A stretch of 64,000 nt of DNA from Alligator mississippiensis (GCF_030867095.1 NC_081827.1:212903310-212967309), one strand, 5' to 3'; counted from the first letter of the stretch, positions 10,600 through 22,957 are shown. Made by a program: numbers and translations. Notes: generated by a model from the sequence alone, not told the origin.

Positions 10600-13440
10600 C
10601 TGCTCTGCCAAATGCTTCGACCAAAGGAGCAACCGGATCCTCCCCACTTCTCTGTCAACTCACGTCACCTCCAACCCCCCTGGGATGAGACTTGGGGCTG
10701 GAGCCAGCAAAGGGCCTGAGAGATAATAAGTTAGGTGCCCAGCCCTTCCAGTGCAATCCAGGGCTGGAGCCTGGGACCAGGGCTCCTGCACTGTGGATGG
10801 GTATGACAGACTGCTTAGCAGGGCAAGCTCTCCCTGTCACCCATTGCTGAGCAGGGAGCTGCCTGGAGCTAGCCAACAGGATGTGCTGGGGAACTGGTTG
10901 CTCTCTGGAGTTCGGCACCCAAGTCAAAGCAGTTCTACCCGAGGCGATCCAGGTCCTGTGACACACCTGAGGGGGTGGTGTCCACAAGTATTTTTTAAAA
11001 GAACTGAAATCTTTTAAAATGTAGGTGTGGGAGGAGGAGGAGATGCTACTACTCATCTTTCCTATGCTGGCCTGGAGATTAAGGCATGCACCCAGAACAT
11101 GGAAGACCTCAATTTTAGGTCCTTCTCAGCCAGAGAGGTTTCAAACACTCATCTCCCATTTTCCAGGAGGAGTGCTCTGAATCATCAGGCTGTAAGGTAG
11201 GCTTAGTGCGTGCATGGTGGACACTAGCACATCCTTTTGGCTAGGACTCAGCACTCCTCCTGCTGCAGCGTGCTATTGTGTGTGCTACTGTGGACTGCGT
11301 GCAGTGTGCTACTATGGACCAAAGAGGGGATATGAGAAGGACCATAACACTGTAGCCTATGATGGGAGAGTCTTGAGTTTCCATATCCACTCCATGAATA
11401 ATTTTGTTTTTTGTCCAATGATTCTTTAATGTATAAACAGTCATAGGAACAGGACTTAGAATCGTAACTGTACCCTCTCATAAACCACTTAAAGCCACAG
11501 AATCAGGACCTTTTATGCCACTTGATTGCCATGTTACAACTATCTAACACACAAGGACTAAAAAAAGAAACCGCAACTTGGAGACACAAATCTTTTAAAA
11601 AATGAAGACAGCATGAAACGTTCCTGTCCTGAGCGTTTGACTTTTCTAAGCCTTTGAGGACAGTTACTGAAATATTTGTGAAGATGATCACAGTTTGTAC
11701 TCCAAAATGTGTTGTTATATTTTCATATATTGTGAAATAATGTTTCACACATACATTTTTTATGTTTTTTATATTAACCAAATACAGTTAAAAATTGTTA
11801 TGAGAAAAAGCTACAGAATCACTCTTCTGTTTTGGACTCTTTCCTTCCGGCCCTAGGAATGTTGCATTCCTTTCTCCACAGGTTCAACAGGAAGAGAGGA
11901 AAGTTTCCCCATTCAGCCTAGCCTCCAGCCCCCTGGGCTCTTTCTATCATTTTAAATGGATCTGTAAGAAGCAGCAAAACTGCTATAAAAAAATCAAATT
12001 AAATTTCAACATTTAAAGTAACAGTAAAATGTAACCAACCGACTACTGGAAATTTCCATTATCTGAAATGTACTGAATGCATTTTCAGTGAGAATGGAAC
12101 TCAGGCTGTAATACCTATATGCAGACAAATAAGAAATTGGTTATGTATGAATTGTTCATTTATAATAAATGGTAAAATAACATAAGATAGGAGAATGGGG
12201 CCAGCTCGTCCCTTCCTTGCTTCTTCCCTAATCCTCCAGCTATATTACATCTTTAGATCTCATGATAAAAATGTGCACAAGTGAATCTTAAATGTTATGC
12301 TTAACAATGGAAAAGGGCTGGCCAGTTGTTTGGAGGGGAATCGGGAAGCACCATGACACTCTGATATGCATGAGGCTGTCTGGGAGCTGTAGTTTAAGTG
12401 AAGGAAGTTATCTATTATCAGTATAGAACTGCTTAGATGAAACATGCTGAACAAAAATGACATTTTGGATTAACCTATTTCAAGGCACGCATCACCTTGT
12501 AGACTTAAACAAGATAATGGAGACGATTATAATTTAGATGCATCATACTCACTGACACAGCACAGAGAAATCAGCCTCTGTCTTTGTGCCATGGTGATTA
12601 CTTTGAGCACTGTGCATCTAAGATTGGAATCCAATATTGAGCTGACCCTCTGGCACTATTTTGCTGTATGGATGATGTCATTATTAAGCTTTACATAGTG
12701 CTAGGCTTAGCTTTGGCAAGGGCAAGCCTCAGAGCTCCCTGACTCTGAGATTGGCCTTTTAATTCCTGCACCCCTATTTTATACTGTCCCTCTCCAAATG
12801 AGTTTGGACTCCTGGTGGAGAGTTTATTCCTGTGGGAACTGATGTAATCAGGAGTAATCTGCAGCAACATAGAGCTAGGATTTGAAAACAAGATGGCATT
12901 TATGAGTCAAGCAGAATACTTCATTTAAAGGTTTAGTTTAGTCTGATGAAACAAAAGTTATTTCAGTCTGTGTTGGTAGGACCTCCTGCTTCCCTTTCAT
13001 CCTATGTTCCTGAATCATTTCCTTCTGTGTTTCTGACATTCTGTGCAACCCCATGGCCCACTCAGCACCTGTGGTCTTCAAAGCCCATCAACGCTTTGGG
13101 CTTTTTTATGTCCTGAGATTTTCCACTCTCTGCTTCCTCAGGGAGTAGGGGAATCTTGCTTCCTCCAGCTTCAGCCAGCCTGCTGTCCTCAGGTGTTTCC
13201 ACCTGAATACACAGCCATTGTCTCTCCAGGCTTCTCTATTCATATGTAAACAGTTCTTGATAGTGCATGCATAGGACCAAGACAGGCTGCCCTGACCAAC
13301 AGCCATGTCTGTGCTCAAGAGAAATTAACTCTTTGATGGCCAGTAGGTAGCAAGTGAGTAAACTGACTCACCCATATTTTACTAAAAGTATTACAAAAGA
13401 GCCACCTGGATACCACGTGAAGAACTGCTGCAGTACAGAA
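10600..13440. other. Intergenic stretch, no gene seen
   Basis: Unique-looking intergenic DNA upstream of GORASP2. Open frames are short and lack codon bias or recognisable similarity. Nothing beyond short purine-rich runs can be named. A run of C followed by (CA)n at 13446-13462 marks the approach to the Penelope-like element. Confidence 0.5.
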
Positions 13441-13480
13441 GAACCCCCCCCACACACACACAAATCGCACACCGCTGGTT

Positions 13481-14110
13481 ATGACGTATCACCCCTCCCT
13501 TGAACCTGTATGGAAAATCCTCAAAAAATTGCAACCCATACTAGAAAGAGACCCTATTCTTAAAAAGATCTTCCCAGAGCCACCCATTCTAGCCTTCAAA
13601 CAAGCACCGAACCTCGCTAACCTCATCACCAGAAGCAAACTTCCTCAAGCCCAGAACACACCAAAAGGATCCAGACCGTGCCAGGACAAGAAATGCAAAA
13701 CCTGCCAACACATCTCCACCACCCCCACTATTACTACACCCCACAACAGAGCCATCAGCATCCCAGGATCTTACAGCTGCACCTCCAGAAATGTAATATA
13801 CCTCATCCAATGCACCAAATGCCCTGATGGAAGATATGTAGGAGAGACCAGACAACAACTGCGCACCAGAATGAACGCACACCGGAAATCCATCAAAGAC
13901 AGAAACACTCAATTGCCGGTGGGGGCACATTTCTCACAGGAGGGCCACTCTCTCTCCAATCTCTCAGTCCTGATCCTCAAGGGAAACTTACACAACACTT
14001 CCCAGAGACGAGCCTATGAGCTCCATTTCATCAACCTGCTGGATACTAGAGATCATGGACTAAACATAGACATTGGATTTTTGATACATTATAATCTGCC
14101 TGGCAACTGA
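13481..14110 (+). CDS. Penelope GIY-YIG endonuclease domain, C-terminal ORF remnant
   Basis: An open frame of 209 codons without internal stops. The first 55 residues match the linker after the Penelope reverse transcriptase (ILKKIFPEPPILAFKQAPNL). A cysteine-rich patch follows (CQDKKCKTCQH, about residues 68-78). Then comes the GIY-YIG nuclease core: NVIYLIQCTKC (about 104-114), YVGETRQQL (119-127), the arginine in RTRMNAH, then HFSQEGHSL and a conserved RRAYELHFI segment. In the family this nuclease nicks target DNA for insertion. The first Met is only where the frame opens, not a true start, since full-length Penelope proteins are several times longer. The uninterrupted frame suggests a fairly young copy, but expression is doubtful without the reverse transcriptase. 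Confidence 0.82.
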   Translation: MTYHPSLEPVWKILKKLQPILERDPILKKIFPEPPILAFKQAPNLANLITRSKLPQAQNTPKGSRPCQDKKCKTCQHISTTPTITTPHNRAISIPGSYSCTSRNVIYLIQCTKCPDGRYVGETRQQLRTRMNAHRKSIKDRNTQLPVGAHFSQEGHSLSNLSVLILKGNLHNTSQRRAYELHFINLLDTRDHGLNIDIGFLIHYNLPGN

Positions 14111-14115
14111 CTCCC

Positions 14116-14160
14116 CAGCCCAGCCCAGCCCAGCCCAGCCCAGCCCAGCCCAGCCCAGCC
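14116..14160 (+). repeat. (CAGCC)9 microsatellite
   Basis: Nine perfect tandem copies of the pentamer CAGCC directly after the stop codon of the Penelope-like ORF. It is the start of the element's 3' non-coding tail. Confidence 0.95.
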
Positions 14161-14225
14161 CCTGGCTTCTTTACTTTTCATTCCATCCAGGAAGAGCACA
14201 CACCAACTGCTGCAGCGTCCCTAGC

Positions 14226-14251
14226 CTGACGAAGGGTTTTTGATCCCGAAA
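14226..14251 (+). other. Hammerhead-ribozyme-like core in Penelope tail
   Basis: The tail contains CTGACGA (14226-14232), a GGG/CCC stem with a short loop, and GAAA (14248-14251). This is the order of the conserved hammerhead core CUGANGA - stem II - GAAA. Penelope-like elements are reported in the literature to carry hammerhead ribozymes. Stems I and III could not be drawn convincingly by eye: only a GC/GC pair around two bases follows GAAA. Activity is therefore unproven. Confidence 0.4.
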
Positions 14252-14369
14252 GCTTGCTTAATAACTATTCTCCAACTATTTGGGTTGGTCTAATAAAAGA
14301 GATCAAATTCACACAAGGAACCTTGTCTGCCTATGTCCTTAGACCAACACGGCTACAACCTAAATCCTT

Positions 14370-17300
14370 ACAAAAGTTCCTGCATTCTTCACAGATTACT
14401 CAGAATATTTTAGCCAAGGCACTATTTGGACTGAATATGTTTGAATGCGGTGTTCATAGTACTACCAAAGCTAAAAAAAGTTGTAAGTGCTTGAGGGTAA
14501 TTCTTATGCTTCAGTACCAGTAGTGATACGAAGTGGGTGCACGGGGGTGCACATGCACCCTCTGAGAGTGCTGGTGCACCCCCTGACAGGCTGCACTCCC
14601 TGCTTAGGCAATGGGCAGCGGGGGCAGGCAGGAGCACCAGTGACCCCTGTGAACTGCTGGCCAGGCAGTGGGAGCACCTGGATGAAGTGCTGCAGCCACT
14701 TCCAGGAGCAGCACGACTGCTTCCCGGTCAACGAGATCGGCCACAGGGGGACCCCACCTCCAGTCGCTGACTGGTTGCTAGGGAGGCATGTGCCCCCTCC
14801 ACTAAGTTGCCCATGTTCAGTACTATGCCAGCAAGGGTCAGGAAGAAATTCACTCCCATGTTTATTTCTTTATTTTTCCATTTATAAAATGTATAGGTTA
14901 CCTTTGACAGCAGTATAACACAAACATCTAGATGCATGCATGAGAAGGGGAAGGCTCACCTTTAACTAAAGCTTTCTGCATCAGACACTGTTGCTGACAA
15001 AATATGGTATGAGATACTTCTCCTGGTCTGTTCTGGTGTGGTGGTTCCTATGTGACACCTTCCCTTATGTTGGGAGCTGAGCACCATCAATCCTGTGACT
15101 TGCTTTTTGGTTTCTTCCTATTCCAAAGCAGGAGCCGGACAGATGCTGTCCTTGTGGTTGACTGATTCTCTGAAGACAGCTTCTTGCTGTGTTCGTTCTG
15201 TGGCTGTTAATAAGTGGTTTCTGGATACCTGCTGTTGCACGCCCAGCAGGGACTAGCAATGCCCACTGCCTTCCTAGCTCAATAGCTTTTTTCTCTGTGC
15301 GTGTGCTGTCATCTGACTGGCTGTTCCTGCTACAATTATTATGATTATTTATATGATTCCAGAACCTTAGGCCCATTCCATATCAATGTCCCTTGTCCTC
15401 ACTACTTCTCACTGGTACTTTTCCACAGCAGTGTAACAAAGGTGTGGGGCAACTGAGGCACCAGGCCTGGGTACTGACCCTCAAGAAGGTGGGGTGGAGC
15501 ACAAAATTCACAGCAGCTGCTTTGCTGGCCTGGGCACTACCATGCCACCAGCAGCACAGCCACTGACATTGCTCATGTTTGGCTGCTGCTCAGGGTACTC
15601 AAGCACTCAGTTACACTCTGCTTTTCTAGCCTCCCTCCTCTTCAGCTGTTTCTGCCTGCTGCTCCCCTGTTCTGGGTAAGTTAGTCATGCACCTCTGTTC
15701 TGCAACTGAAGGATCAAGATTAATGCTCCCCTCTATTTGGGCCCCCTCACAAACCATCAGATAATATAGTTGCTTTTCCTAAGCAGACTAGACTCCAAGT
15801 CCTGCATGAAGCCAAGTCCAAAGATACCTGCCTTGTACACAGAACCCTCAGAGAACTCAAGCTTTTGGCTTTTCAAGCTGTTTTAAACTTGTGCTCAGGT
15901 CAGTTCTTAACATGCTTCCTTCCCCTGTTCTTGGTACCAGACTTGACCTTCCCTGTCAGGCAAACCACCCATTTTCTTCTCTGCTTCAAGATTTCCCGGG
16001 TAAGTCTTATCTGAGTGCAAGGCCTGAGTGTAGACACAATATACATGTGTGCACTGGGACTCATGCCGGTGGAACTTAAAAGTGAGTTGTGCTATATTAG
16101 TATGAATTGTGTCCACACTTTATACATTGTGTAGCTATATTGGGGCAGTCTTCCTAGTGCAAACAATGCCGCAAGCAATGGTGAGTTCCTTGGATGGCTG
16201 GAAGCCCAGTGATACCTCAAGCAGACGGTGGCATGGGACAGTGTCATAAAGGGTGAAGATGGTTAGCCACAGGTTTGGAATACCTTTGGTATACAGCCTG
16301 CTTGAGCATAAGATAGAGGGCTAACAAATGGGCACCAAATTAAGAGGGCTGGTAGATACTCAAACTTGCTTACAGGAAGGTCCAAAGTTCTGTGCCTTAA
16401 GTGATAAGGAGTCCAACCAAAGTACTGGAAGGTACAAGTGGAAGTTATATGTGAGCTCTCTCATGGTACCTACTTCTCTTGCAACAGTAATATTTCTTAC
16501 TCCTCACTGTGTGGGTTACAGCAGCTTCGGTTGGACACTTGCAGAGCCTCATGTCACTTCCCTTATATGGCTAGTGCTGTGAAGTGCTGTGAAGTGGAAC
16601 TTGGTGGGACTGTCCGTATGTACAGGGTTACTTATGCATACACATTTGCAGAATCAAACTCTTAGATTCCTCCTGAACTTACTCTATCATTTCCTGGCAC
16701 GCTTCTGAATTTGGCCCTTGGGCTTTCTGAGAAAAGAAAGGCTACAGTTGGCCCTGAGCAAATGGTAGGAAAAATTTAGAAAAAGATAAAGAACATCTCA
16801 TAGGACACCTATATAAAGTAAAATGCAGCCCTATGTAAAGATACCCGAGTTAGGTCCAAGGTGGCTGGCTCTGGAACTAAAAGCACACACCCCTGCTCAG
16901 GAGAACTATTAGCTCAGGCAGAGCACTGTGCTGTGGTGGCAGTACTACTTCTGGTACTTGGACTAGTATCTCTGCATGGCACTGCTTTGTTCAGTGTGGA
17001 CCTGTCAGCTCATTTGGACAGGGGGTGGGGGAATTGGTATCTCTACATAATACTGCACAGAACCACATAGGCCTGTAGTCATAATCTTTGAGGAAAAGCC
17101 TTCTCTGGATGAAGGAATTCTTAGAGGAGACTCAGTTTCATGACTTTGCCTTTGGAGTTGAGGAGCCTGGAATTATGTTGCTGTTGTTAATAAAAAACCC
17201 AAACTGCTTCTCAGTAGAATGCGTCTATCCTCTGCCAAGACACTATAAATTCTAGACTGGTTTTAGACCGCACAGTAAATTTCTTTGACAATTCTGTTTG

Positions 17301-19680
17301 CCCCAGAAATTACAAACAGATAAATGGCTATGGATTCAGAAATGGCAGGCATTTTGTACCTGGAGTTTATGGTGGGTCAGACATAATGATTGCTAATGCA
17401 CTTCATTGAAGAAATATTAAATCCTCACCTAAAAGCATTGTATGTCTGGTCACTTATAAGATTATCCCTCATCAAAGGTTACTGTAACACCAGTGCTACA
17501 TTATGCAGAAACACATTGTAAACTACATCTTAAAGGCCCTTCCCAGTGTCATTAAAGCTGGGCTAAAAAGGAATTATCAACACTTCCTGGCTTGCTTTGT
17601 ATATCACCTATTGCCATGAATCAAATATCCCTGGCTGCCAAAAAAAGGTCACATATTGCCCTTGGAAAGTTGCAATTTTGGTGAAAACATGCACAAAAAT
17701 TCACAAAGTGAAAACCAGTGACTTCCACACACTTCCATCTAATGAGAGCACAGATTCCAAGCTGGTAGCAGGCACACTGCCAATGCCAAGCCATTTTTCA
17801 TATCAATTTCAAAACATCACATTCCTGTTTATTGGGTACAGTCAGAACTGCCACCGCTGAGTATATGTGATAAAATGGCAGCCAGGACACCAACAACTGA
17901 TTTTGGACAGAAATTATGGTTTTAAGAACAACCGGAGCACTATGAGGATGGGGAAGGAAAGGACCTGGAGTGCTGTGAGGATGGGGAAGAAAAGGAATTC
18001 TAGCAAGCAGAAACACCTGCTGTACCTAACTGGTGCTAAAAGAGGACATTGTGCTTAGGAAGGCCTGTTGTGTCCTGAGAAGATGAAGGGACTGTGCTAA
18101 TTGATGGTGCATACTACCCACATAGCAAAAGTGGATATAGTGTGAACTTTCTCAGAACTCACCTGTTTCATGCTAGCTGATCAGGCAGTACTACCCAGAC
18201 CACCTTGAGTCAGCCACAATGCCAAATATCCTTGGGTCTGGGCAGTGCTGTTAGTGGTAGGTGCTGGAATAAAGATATTATATCTGGTTTTTGTCCAAGT
18301 GGGAGCAAGGGATGAATTCTTTTCCCTGCCTGCATCCATTGTATCTACCAAATTTTTCTTCCTTAATCATTCAGTATGATAATAAGGCAATACTATGATA
18401 TAAATATTAATTGTGAATCTCTTTGGAGGCATAAAGTGCATTACAGCTCTGAGGCACCTTCCTCTCAGAAGTGTAAGCTTATTACAACATCTTTACATCT
18501 AATCAAGATGCCATCTGTACCTTACCTCCATTTGGGCTCTTTCCAGCTAGCAATGATTATGCTAAGGTCTTCCTTGTAATATCCATTACTGTCTGAACTA
18601 AAATACTGAATGAATTTATGTGGGGGATATCTTTTACCTGATCCAACATTCTACAGGTAAAAGGCTGGTTGATCTGAAATGAAAACAGAAACATTAATGA
18701 TAAACCTTTTAAATTGAATCCCTCACCCCTCCCCACAACAATGAAATGAGAAATATACAGGAGAGGACAATGAAAATATCAGCTAATTCCTGAAGACTAC
18801 AAACTTTATTTGCAGACATTAACTAACTAACACAGCCCTACCTGTTCATTTCTATATGGATCTGAGCATCTGCATTTCAAAAGTAATTAAAGTTAATGAG
18901 CTGTGCTTTGTGTTGGAACTGTGAAAACTTAATTGCCATAATTAGTTGTGAAATGGCAAGTGCCTCTACTGGAGTAACACCCTGTCATCATCCCATAAGA
19001 GTAATAATTAATTTCATAAATAAATCAAGGCCCTTATAATATGTTAATAAAATAATGAAGTAGAACCTATACATATGTGCAAATGATGAATTATTAGTTT
19101 GGAGATTACATATGATCAACTAAACAAGATGGATGTGAGAGTGGCCTTCTTCAAAACTGTCAAAATTCATTTGTGCCAAAATCCTGCTCCAAATAGTTTG
19201 AAATAGATCTGTCTTGTGGTGGAAGAGTGAACAGTGTAATGGTGCAGGCAAGTCTGTTTCAGAGGAGTCATAAACACAGCAGATAAAGAAAGAAAAGCAG
19301 ACCTTCAATCCACCTTAATGACTTGTGAATTATTGGTGCTATGCAAACAGGTATGAAGCAGAAATCAAATCATGTGAAACAGAGGGAGGAGCTACACAAA
19401 CACTGTGTACAAAATGACCCATTTGACCCAAAGCATTTAGGAGCTCAGACAGCTAGAAAATGATGATTTATTATAGAAAAGAGCCTGGAGTTGAATACAG
19501 ACAAATAGGCCAGAACCAAAACTTGCCTGGAGAACTTTAAATCTATAAAGATAGCCATTTTATTGGGTGTTGTAAATCTATTCTTACCATAGGCACCAAG
19601 CAGAGCAAGGACAGCTCCTCAGTACCCCTCTTTCAGCTGCCACGAAGCCCCAGCTACCAGATTCATGGTAGTGCTCCTTA
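14370..19680. other. Intergenic stretch with scattered repeat fragments
   Basis: No gene recognised. Around 14535-14805 there is a GC-rich segment beginning 'gggggtgcacatgcaccc' and ending 'ggcatgtgccccctcc', possibly another hAT-type element, but its duplication was not found. At 15426 a terminus cagcagtgtaacaaaggtg matches the class of ends seen at 22441-22787 without a clear partner. The remainder is ordinary AT-rich intergenic DNA. Confidence 0.4.
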
Positions 19681-19685
19681 GCGTA

Positions 19686-19800
19686 TGAATCAAAACTTGT
19701 GGCAGAGGTAATATCTTTTATTAGACCAACTAGATATTTGCAAACAAATTTTCTTTATTTGCAAGCTTTCGGGGACAGGTACTCTTCATCAGGCACAGAA
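19686..19800 (-). mobile_element. Penelope-like 3' tail fragment, minus strand
   Basis: On the minus strand this carries the same tail as the element at 13470: CTGATGA (19792-19786), GAAAGCTTGC (19770-19761), then 'ttggtctaataaaagatat'-like sequence ending in 'cctctgccacaagttttg'. The hammerhead-like core motifs are both intact here, though the intervening segment forms a weaker stem. No coding part is present. Confidence 0.65.
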
Positions 19801-20218
19801 GATTGCAAAGACTGTAAAAATTCTCCTAGGTAGAAATGAAAATTCTTATTTCACAGGAGTTCTGAAAGAGTGGTAAAGTCTCCTGTTTGGAACAGTTAAT
19901 TTTGTGCAGATTAGGCTTAGAGAAAAGTTGGAAAAGTCTTTTTACCTTGAAGTTGTCTGGTGGTAAGCAGGATGTAGAATCATTTCCTTCTGGTTATGAA
20001 GTTTCATATTTCACAGAAGAGTGGAAAGATGGAATACTCTTCTGGGCAGGAATCTCTTTAGTGGAGAGGTATCTCTATGCTCTGCTATTATGCAAAGTAG
20101 CTTGAATAAAGGCAGGAGCAGGGTATCAAGTTTCAGGTGGTAAATTTTGCTTCCTTCTTGTAAAATTATGAAGTTTTCATTTTAAAAAGCAGCTAAAATT
20201 CAATATCTTCCATGTGTC

Positions 20219-20797
20219 AGGTATCCAGGTTGTGGCTGTATTGGTCTAGAGGAAAAAGAAACCAAACTTGTGGCAGAGGTGATATCTTTTATGAGACCAA
20301 TTAGATATTTGCAAAAAAAAGAAAAGAATGTTCATTTCTACCTAGGAGAACAATCTTTTACAATCTTTGCAATCTCCTGTGCCTGATGAAGGGTGCCTGG
20401 GCCCAAAAGATTGAAAATAAAGAATTTTTTTGCAAATATCTAGTTCAGGCGTCAGCAACCCCTTTTTGCTCGGCACACCACTGCCAGCCCAGGCTCTAAG
20501 CAGCTGCTGCCAGCCACAGAGCCCAGGCTGCTCCCAGCAGGCGGCTGGGAGGCTGCAAGCCGTGCTGCAAGCTGACTGGGCTCTGTGGGCCAGCTGCAGC
20601 CGGGAGGCTGCAAACAGCTGCTCCAGGTTCTCGTATGTTGGCACTTTGGCACCTTCCAATGTAGACATTGTGGGTTTTTTGGCACTCCGGCCAAAAGACA
20701 TTGCCTACCCTGAACTAGTTGGTCTAATAAAAGATATCACCTCTGCCGCAAGTTTTGATTCCTTTTGCCTCTAAACCAATACACCTACAGGCTGGAT
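20219..20797. mobile_element. Inverted pair of Penelope-like termini
   Basis: The terminal sequence appears first in inverted orientation (20219-20315: ggttgtggctgtattggtct...cagaggtgatatctttta) and again in direct orientation (20428-20445 and 20721-20797). The two arms of about 95 bp enclose roughly 110 bp. The enclosed part includes CTGATGA at 20383-20389, followed by a degenerate CAAAAG where GAAA is expected. The right arm is split by the hAT insertion at 20446-20712. Penelope copies are known for unusual terminal arrangements with inverted partial repeats, which this resembles. Confidence 0.65.
20446..20712 (+). mobile_element. hAT-type MITE nested in Penelope remnant, 267 bp
   Basis: The ends caggcgtcagcaacc and, from the right, cagggtaggcaatg are inverted repeats of the 'caggggtcggcaacc' class. 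Flanks atctagtt (20438-20445) and aactagtt (20713-20720) form an 8-bp duplication with one mismatch. Removing the element rejoins the interrupted Penelope tail, which confirms the boundaries and shows that it inserted later than the host repeat. Confidence 0.85.
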
Positions 20798-20799
20798 CC

Positions 20800-22432
20800 T
20801 TTGCATAATTTATTCTAAGGTGCTCAGGAGCTGATGGGGCCACCTCTCTACTGTTCCAGGTAGGAAGTATGGCAAGGGCACTGAAGAGAAAAAGGCACTG
20901 CTACAACCTGGTGATGCTCTGCTGCCAGAATTGCTCTGTAGGTGCTGTTACCTATAAGGGTGCCTAGAAAACTACTTGAGTTTTCTTTAAGATGTGATGG
21001 TGGCTGAAGAGCTTCAGGAATGATCCACCTTTGCACCCTGCTTCCTCAGCTATGCCAGATGCAGAGTTTAAGGGCTTGTCTCCACCCAGCTCCTTCCAGG
21101 ATAGCTTTGCTGTTGGAGCTGTGGCAGCAGAGTCCTCTAGCGGAGATGTGGTGTATGGCTGCAGAAGGAAGTATTCTGCCAGCACTGTATTAGTGAAGTC
21201 AGCAGAAGCCCCTTGTGTGGGCACCACTTTGTCCAGATGGAGGATCTTACTAGCAGAGCCATGTGGGCTTAGGGGCATGGGATTTTTCCCCGCCATCCAG
21301 CTGACAACTCCTATATCATAGAGACCAAGGCTACGACAGCGAACAATGACAGTGAATCCCTTTAAACAGAAGCCAGGCATCAGTGATCCCCTCTCCTTGA
21401 AAGCAGTCAGGTTGTGGTAAAGGAGCATCCTCTGGTACTCTAAAAGTTAATCAAATTGTGGAATAAAGATTTTTTTTTAGCATGGTCATTAGTTGCCAAG
21501 CAGCTGTATAAAGGAAAAAAAGGCAAGCAAATCAGGAAAGGAGGTTACAACCAGCTGTGCAGATTGCCTAGCTTCCCTTCAGTGAAACCTCTACATGCTG
21601 GACCCCTGCCCATTTCCCATCAGCAGAATATAAGTAGTTCCCCCCCGCCCTCCCTAAGTCAGAGGGCTCGATTCTGATCTGTCTGCAGTTTTACGCTTAT
21701 TTGGGTTATTCCATTGATCCTACTGACACTGCTCCCAATTTAGACTAGTATATGAAAGAGAGGAAGCTGGGATGTGGTTAAGGAGTCTTCCTGTGGCTTC
21801 AGAGGCATGTCTACAAGCTCTGCTCTGGAGTCGTGCTGAAGGCTGCCCACAGTTGACCTAGCTGTAAAAGGTCCTTTGTCATTCAGGCTGATAAGTCAAA
21901 GGCAGCCAGATGTGATGTTGGGCACATCACCCCCTCGTGTGCTGTGGACTAGGGAAGCTGGTATGTTTTATCACACCAGCCTGATGGGCTGTTATAGTCA
22001 GGTAGCCCTTGACTTGATGAGAGAGGAGACTTGGATTCAGTAGAAGGTATTCACAGCCTACTAAGAAAAATTGGGACCCATCCACTCATCATCTTACAAT
22101 CAAAAGAAAATTCTAATTTTGTAACACTGGCCCAATCCTAGAACTTGCAGAAACACCTTACAGTGGCTGGCAAGAAAGGGCAACAGAACCAAAGGCTGGA
22201 AAATATCTGTACACAGAGGAATAAATGTCTAGGTGCCACAGAGCTGACCGAAAGGCTTTATCTGCACCTTTCTCTCACAACTTCTGGCATGGGAGATGTT
22301 AAAGATGTGGCATGCATATATGTATGTGGTCAGAGTACTGTTGTGCTGTGGCTATTATCAGAAGCAGGAACAGCCAGCCTCCTGGGAGCCATAGTAGCAA
22401 CATATGAGTGAAAGTCAATCTCTGGCTGAGAA
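20800..22432. other. Intergenic stretch, no gene seen
   Basis: Plus and minus open frames (for example 20964-21428 minus and 21031-21321 plus) overlap each other in opposite directions and match nothing I recognise. The GC content is slightly raised at 20850-21300. No repeat termini were identified. Confidence 0.4.
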
Positions 22433-22440
22433 CTGAGCTA

Positions 22441-22787
22441 CAGAGGTGTAGAAAGCAAGGTTTCCACCCTGGGCAAATCCTGCAGGAGGAGGGTGGGTGA
22501 GGAAGTGCCATTGGGGGTTCCAACAGTTGTGGGGGAGGGGGGAAAGTGCCTTACATATGCCAGGGGCTCAAAAATAGTCCCTGACTGCTGCTGCTTCTGC
22601 CACCACCATTGCCACCACTGCAGCATGGTCTGCCAGCCTCAGCTGCTGCTCCTACAGCAGCACCACGGTGTCCACACAGGAGCAATGCCAGGGTGCAGAC
22701 TGTCAGGGTGAGAGGCAATTCTGGTGCCCTTATTAAGTTGGGTCCTGGGGCTGGTGCCATACTTGTTTACCCCAAGTTACACTACTG
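22441..22787 (+). mobile_element. hAT-type MITE, 347 bp
   Basis: The left end cagaggtgtagaaag and the right end, read inward as cagtagtgtaacttgggg, are imperfect inverted repeats. The 8-bp flanks ctgagcta (22433-22440) and ctgagctg (22788-22795) differ at one position. The interior contains CTG/CCA-rich triplet-like sequence around 22580-22680. No protein-coding potential. Confidence 0.8.
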
Positions 22788-22957
22788 CTGAGCTGTCCTC
22801 TAGCTGATAAGAGCAGTCATCACTTAGTGTCAGAATCTGGGGAAGGAGGATGGCAAAGGTAGTAAACAGCCCTATGCTGAGCTCAGAATAAGAGCCATTA
22901 TCTCAAAGTAGTAACTAGGACAAATTATGTCCAAACTGGCTTGTAGTGATGTCACTC

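Larger units (their letters stand above)
13470..14365 (+). mobile_element. 5'-truncated Penelope-like retroelement
   Basis: The unit consists of the 3' part of a Penelope-type reading frame (13481-14110), a CAGCC microsatellite, and a non-coding tail. The tail contains 'gttggtctaataaaagagatc' at 14283-14303 and ends near 'agaccaacacggctacaacc' at 14341-14360. The same tail occurs inverted or direct at 19686-19800 and 20219-20797. Penelope-like elements encode a reverse transcriptase followed by a GIY-YIG endonuclease; here the reverse transcriptase part is missing, consistent with 5' truncation. The left boundary is uncertain because of the low-complexity run at 13446-13462. No target duplication was found. 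Confidence 0.8.

Noticed and set aside
14116-14160. CRISPR-like array
   Set aside because: It is a perfect CAGCC pentamer microsatellite without spacers, in a eukaryotic genome.
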